From Hippophae tibetana (lineage: Eukaryota; Streptophyta; Magnoliopsida; Rosales; Elaeagnaceae): DNA of 64,000 nt. Below are positions 59,501 to 64,000 of the stretch, one piece after another (positions within the stretch are counted from its first letter, which is position 1; every line of letters begins with the position of its first letter). The notes beneath the pieces were generated by a model, which did not search any database, was not told the origin of the DNA, and saw only the letters and a list, made by a program, of their open reading frames with translations. Location: NCBI GenBank assembly GCA_037013495.1, contig CM072810.1, positions 22,141,343-22,205,342 on the forward strand, in the 5' to 3' direction. The position numbers were made by a program, and so were the translations under genes.

Positions 59501-62500
59501 GGAAAAACCTGCATATATGTTGTTCAAAGTTTTATCATCTTGCGTGATATAGATTTCAAAATATCTGTTTAGCTTCATAGTTCTAGATTTATTTTGTTCC
59601 TCAAATGCCTATATGATTGGTCTCCAAAATGTTTCATGTTGTTTGGAATAAGTACAACTGTAAATTCATTGAAACAATAATTTTAGAGCTCGGATTACAT
59701 TTTTTTAAAAACACTAAAGAAGGGATTATTCTTTCTAAGAAATTTAGTAAATCTCTAGGCAATTAAGCCATTTTCTCTTCTTTGGTATTTAGACTTATCA
59801 TTTCTAACAATTGTGTCAAAAACATCTTCGTTCGGACAACTATCTTAGATGTCTTGAAAGCCAAGCTATTTGCGTCCTTGAAAATGGATTGCTCTCATCT
59901 TGGATACAAGTGATGTAGTTCAAATACTTGCAGAACTGATTCATTTAACAGTAAGTTCACAAGGCTATTACATGTATTTAAGCAAGGTAACTTTGGCTTG
60001 AAAATGATAATGTAGGCTATCAACAATCTTGAAAGCCAAGCGCTTGCCATCCTCGAAGGTGGATGGTTCTAATATTGGAAACAAGTAATGCAGTTCGAAT
60101 ACTTGCCCAACTTATTCATTTCACAGTAAGTTCACAAGGCTTGTACATGTATTTAACCAAGGTAACTTTGGCTTGAAAATGATAATGTAGACTAGCAACA
60201 ATTTTCTCAATCTAGTTTTCTTTGCTAATAGGTCCACCCAAATTGTACGAGTTGTTTATAATGTATGAAAAACCTGCATCAAATTGTTTCAAAGTTTCAT
60301 CATTTTGCATGATATAGAGCTCAAAATTTCTGTTCAGCTTCATAATTCTAAATATATTTTGTTGCTCAAATGCTAATATGAGTGGTCTCCAAAATGTTTC
60401 ATGTTGTTTGGAAGAAGTACAACAATAAATTCAATATAATAGTCATTTTAGACATCAGATTACCTTTTTCTAAAACCCCTAACAGAGGGTTTATACTTTC
60501 CAAGAAATTTAGTAAATCTCTAAGCAAGTAGAGCCATTTTCTCTTCATTGGTATTAGATTCATCATTTCTAAATATTGTGTCAAAAACAACTTCGTTTGG
60601 ACCACTATCTTTGATGTCTTGAAAGCCAAGATCTTTCCGTCCTCGAAAGTTGATGGCTCTCATATTGGAAACAAGTGATGCAGTTCGAATACTTGCCCAA
60701 CTGATTCATTTAACATTAAGTTCACATTGCTTGTACATGTATTTAATTAAGGTAAATTTGTCTTGAAAATGATAAGGTAGGCTAGTAACAATTTTCTCAA
60801 TCTACTTTTCTTTCCTAATAGGCCCTCAAAAGTTATACGAGTAGTTGATTGTGTTTGAAAAAGATGCATAGAATATTCTCAAAGTTTCATCCTCTTGCAT
60901 GATATAGAGTTCAAAATTTTTGTTCAGCTTCATAAATCTAGATTTATTTCCTTCCTCAAATGCCTATATGAGTGGTCTCGAAAATGTTTAATGTTGTTTG
61001 GAAGAAATACAAATGTAAATTCCTTGAAATAATCATTTTCGAGCTCGGACTACCTTTTTTTATAATCCCTACAAAAAGGTTTATTCTTTCTAAGAAATTT
61101 AGTAAATCTCTGGTCAAGTAGAGCCATTTTCTCTTCATTGGTATTAGAGTCATCATTTCTAACAATTGTGTCAAAAACATCTTCGCTCAAAACACTATCC
61201 ATGATGCCTTGAAAGCCAAGCTTTTTCCCCCCATCTAAAGAAGAATTCCCTCATATTGGATACAAGTGATGCAATTCGAATACTTGCCCCACTAATTCAT
61301 TTAACAGTATGTTCCCAAGACTTGTACATGTATTTAAAAAACGTAATTTTGGCTTGAAAATGATATTGTAAGCTAGCAACAATTTTCTCAATCTACTTCT
61401 CTTTCCCACTAGGTCCACCCAAATTGTACGAGTAGTTGATAATGTTTGAAAAACATGCATAGAATTTGTTCAAAGTTTCATCCTCTTGCGTGATATAGAG
61501 TTCAAAATTTATGTTCAGCTTCTTAGTGCTAGATTTATTTTGTTACTGAAATGCCTATATGAATGGTCTCTAAAATGTTTCTTGTTGTTTGGAAGAAGTA
61601 CAACTGTAAATTCATTGAAAAAATCATTTTAGTGCTCGAATTACCTTTTTTTAAAATCCCTAAAAAAGGGTTTATTCTTTCTAAGAAATTTAGTAAATCT
61701 TTAGGAAAGTAGAACCATTTTCTCTTCATTGGTATTAGAGTCATCATTTCTAACAATTGTGTCAAAAACATCTTCGTTCGGACAACTATCTTTGATGTCT
61801 TGAAAGCCAAGCTATTTGGGTCCTCGAAAATGGATTGCTCTCAACTTAGATACGAGTGATGCAGTTCAAATACTTGCCCAACTTATTCATTTAACTGTAA
61901 GTTCACAAGGCTTGTACATTTATTTAAGCAAGGTAACTTTGACTTGAAAATGATAATGTAGACTAGCAACAATTTTCCCAAACTAGTTCTCTTTCCTAAT
62001 AGGTCCACCCAAATTATATGAGTAGTTTATAATGTTTGAAAAACCTGCATCGAACTTTTTCAAAGTTTCATCATTTTGCATGATATAAAGCTCAAAATTT
62101 ATGTTCAGCTTCATAGTTCTAAATTTATTTTGTTCCTAAAATGCTTATATTAGTGGTCTCGAAAATGTTTTGTGTTGTTTGGAAGAAGTACAACAATATA
62201 TTCAATATAATAATCATTTTAGACCTCAGATTACCTTTTTCTAAAACCCCTAAAAGAGGGTTTATACTTTCCAAGAAATTTAGTAAATCTCTAGGCAAGT
62301 AGAGCCATTTTCTCTTCATTGGTATTAGATTCATCATTTCTAAATATTGTATCAAAAACAACTTCGTTTAGACCACTATCTTTGATGTCTTGAAAGCCAA
62401 GCTCTTTCCGTCCTCGAAGGTTGATGGATCTCATATTGGAAACAAGTGATGGAGTTCTTATACTTGCCCAACTGATTCATTTAACATTAAGTTCACAACG

Positions 62501-64000
62501 CTTGTACATGTATTTAATTAAGGTAAATTTGTCTTGAAAATGATAACGTGGGCTAGCAACAATTTTCTCAATATACTTCTCTCTCCTAATAGGAATATCC
62601 AAACTCTACGAGTAGATGATAATGTTTGAAAAACCTGCATAGAATTTTTTTCGAAGTTTCATCCTCTTGCATGATATAGATTTCAAAATTTCTGTTAAGC
62701 TTCATAGTTCATGATTTATTTTATTGCTCAGATGCATATATGAGTGGTTTCCAAAATGTTTCATGTTGTTTGGAAGAAGTACAACAATAAATTCAATATA
62801 ATAATCATTTTACACCTCGGATTATCGTTTTCTAAAATACCTAAAAGAGGGTTTATTCTTGCTAAGAAATTTAGAAAATCTCTAGACAAGTAGAGCCATT
62901 TCCTCTTCATTGGTTTTACAGTCATCATTTATAACAATTGTGTCAAAAACAACTTCGTTCGGACCAATATCCTTGATGTCTTAAAAGCCAAGCTCTTTCC
63001 GTCGTCGAAGGTGGATGGCTCTCATCTTGGATACAATTGATGCAATTGGAATACATGCCCAACTGATTCAATTAATAGTAAGTTCACAAGGCTTGTGCAT
63101 GTATTGAGACATGGTAACTTTGGCTTGAAAATGATAAGGTAGGCTAGCAAAAGTTTTCTCAATCTACTTCTTTTTCCTAATAGGTCCATCCGAATTGTAC
63201 GAGTAGTTGAGAATGTTGGAAAAACCTGCATAGAATTAGTTCAAAGTTTCATCATCTTGCATGATATAAAGTTCAAAATTTCTGTTCAGCTTCATAGTTC
63301 TAGATTTATTTTATTTCTCAAATTCCTGTATGAGTGGGATCCAAACTATTTCATGTTGTTTGGAAGAAGTATAACAGAAAATTCATATAAATAATCATTT
63401 TAGAGCTTGGATTACCTTTTTTTAAAATCAATAAAATAAGGTTTATTCTTTTTAAGAAATTTAGTAAATCTCTAGGCAAGTAGAGCCATTTTCTGTTCAT
63501 TGGTAATAGAGTTATCGTTTCTAACAATTTGGCCAAAAACATCTTCGCCCGGACCAATATCCTTGATATCTATAAATCCAATATCCTTCCGTCTTCGAAA
63601 GTGGATTGCCCTTATATTGGCAAAAAGTGATGTAGTTCGAATATTTTCCCAATTCTTTCAATTAACAGTAAGTTCAAAGGCCTTGTACATGGATTTAAGC
63701 AAGGTAATTTTGGCTTGAAAATATGGTAAGCTAGCAACAATTTTCCCAATCTACTTCTCTTTCCTAATAGGTCCACCCAAATTTTACGAGTAATTGATAA
63801 TGTTTGAAAATCTGCATTAAATTTGTTCAAAATTTCATTATTTTGCATGATATAGAGTTCAAAATTTCTGTTCATCTTCATAGTTCAGGATTTATTTTGT
63901 TACTGAAATGCCTATATGAGTGGTCTCTAAAATGTTTCATGTTGTTTGGAAGAAGTACAACTGTTAATTCATTGAAATAATCATTTTAGAGGTGAGATTA
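56589..64000 (-). repeat. Gag-derived tandem array, right part (continues beyond the window)
   Basis: Units resume in the original minus-strand coding direction, with starts near 56671, 57262, 57850, 58440, 59029, 59587, 60351, 60946, 61531, 62123, 62711, 63300 and 63891. The first units resemble those from 13630 on in the left array. The 59587 unit is about 175 bp too long because sequence jumps at about 60027 from CAACAAT to TTGAAAGCCAAG and repeats part of the unit. The same stops and frame change as in the left array are present. Confidence 0.9.

Noticed and set aside
12528..64000. Claim that this is the functional centromere
   Set aside because: Satellite plus Athila would fit pericentromeric DNA, but sequence alone gives no evidence for centromeric chromatin.

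Overview
This is AT-rich nuclear DNA from a flowering plant, probably a eudicot. I infer that from Athila-type Ty3/gypsy elements, a chromovirus with a C-terminal chromodomain, a Ty1/copia element with an initiator-Met tRNA primer site, and intron-split remains of a plant carotenoid cleavage dioxygenase (CCD) gene. I cannot name the species. I see no intact gene. The window looks like heterochromatin: a long retrotransposon-derived satellite invaded by nested, rearranged retroelements.

Layout: (1) 1-5921, a non-autonomous Athila-like LTR element, truncated at its left end. (2) 5922-6408, the N-terminal integrase piece and 5' LTR of a minus-strand chromovirus. (3) 6409-8154, exons and introns of a decayed minus-strand CCD gene. 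(4) 8155-12527, a Ty1/copia LTR and broken gag, itself carrying a 1.25-kb insertion. (5) 12528-39715, about 46 head-to-tail copies of a ~588-bp unit. Read on the minus strand, each unit is a defective piece of a Ty1/copia gag (UBN2 domain and the following segment). (6) 39716-43210, a minus-strand Athila relic with LTR fragment, 3' region and integrase. (7) 43211-44280, the next CCD exon and its introns. (8) 44281-45570, the chromovirus 3' LTR, chromodomain and the rest of the integrase. (9) 45571-54528, two more Athila-like elements, one inserted in the other. (10) 54529-64000, more gag units: first about 2 kb in opposite orientation, then back to the original orientation, running off the window.

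Three structural results stand out. First, the 588-bp tandem repeat is a satellite made from a copia gag that already carried a frameshift; a TAG is also present in most units. Second, the CCD gene, the chromovirus in its intron and the Athila in the chromovirus integrase are each cut into halves that lie about 37-40 kb apart in inside-out order. The splice phases, the integrase reading frame and the target-site duplication still match across the gap. Together with the 5' LTR copies at 35-796 and 45571-47297 (offset 46.5 kb), this points to a tandem segmental duplication of about 46 kb that includes the gag array. Third, a ~4.1-kb inverted duplication (37684-41817 and 52526-56560) is nearly identical between arms. 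It ends at a junction holding a 28-bp insert copied from the Athila 3' region, which looks like a template-switch scar.

All family calls rest on recognising protein and motif patterns by eye; no database search or alignment program was used.
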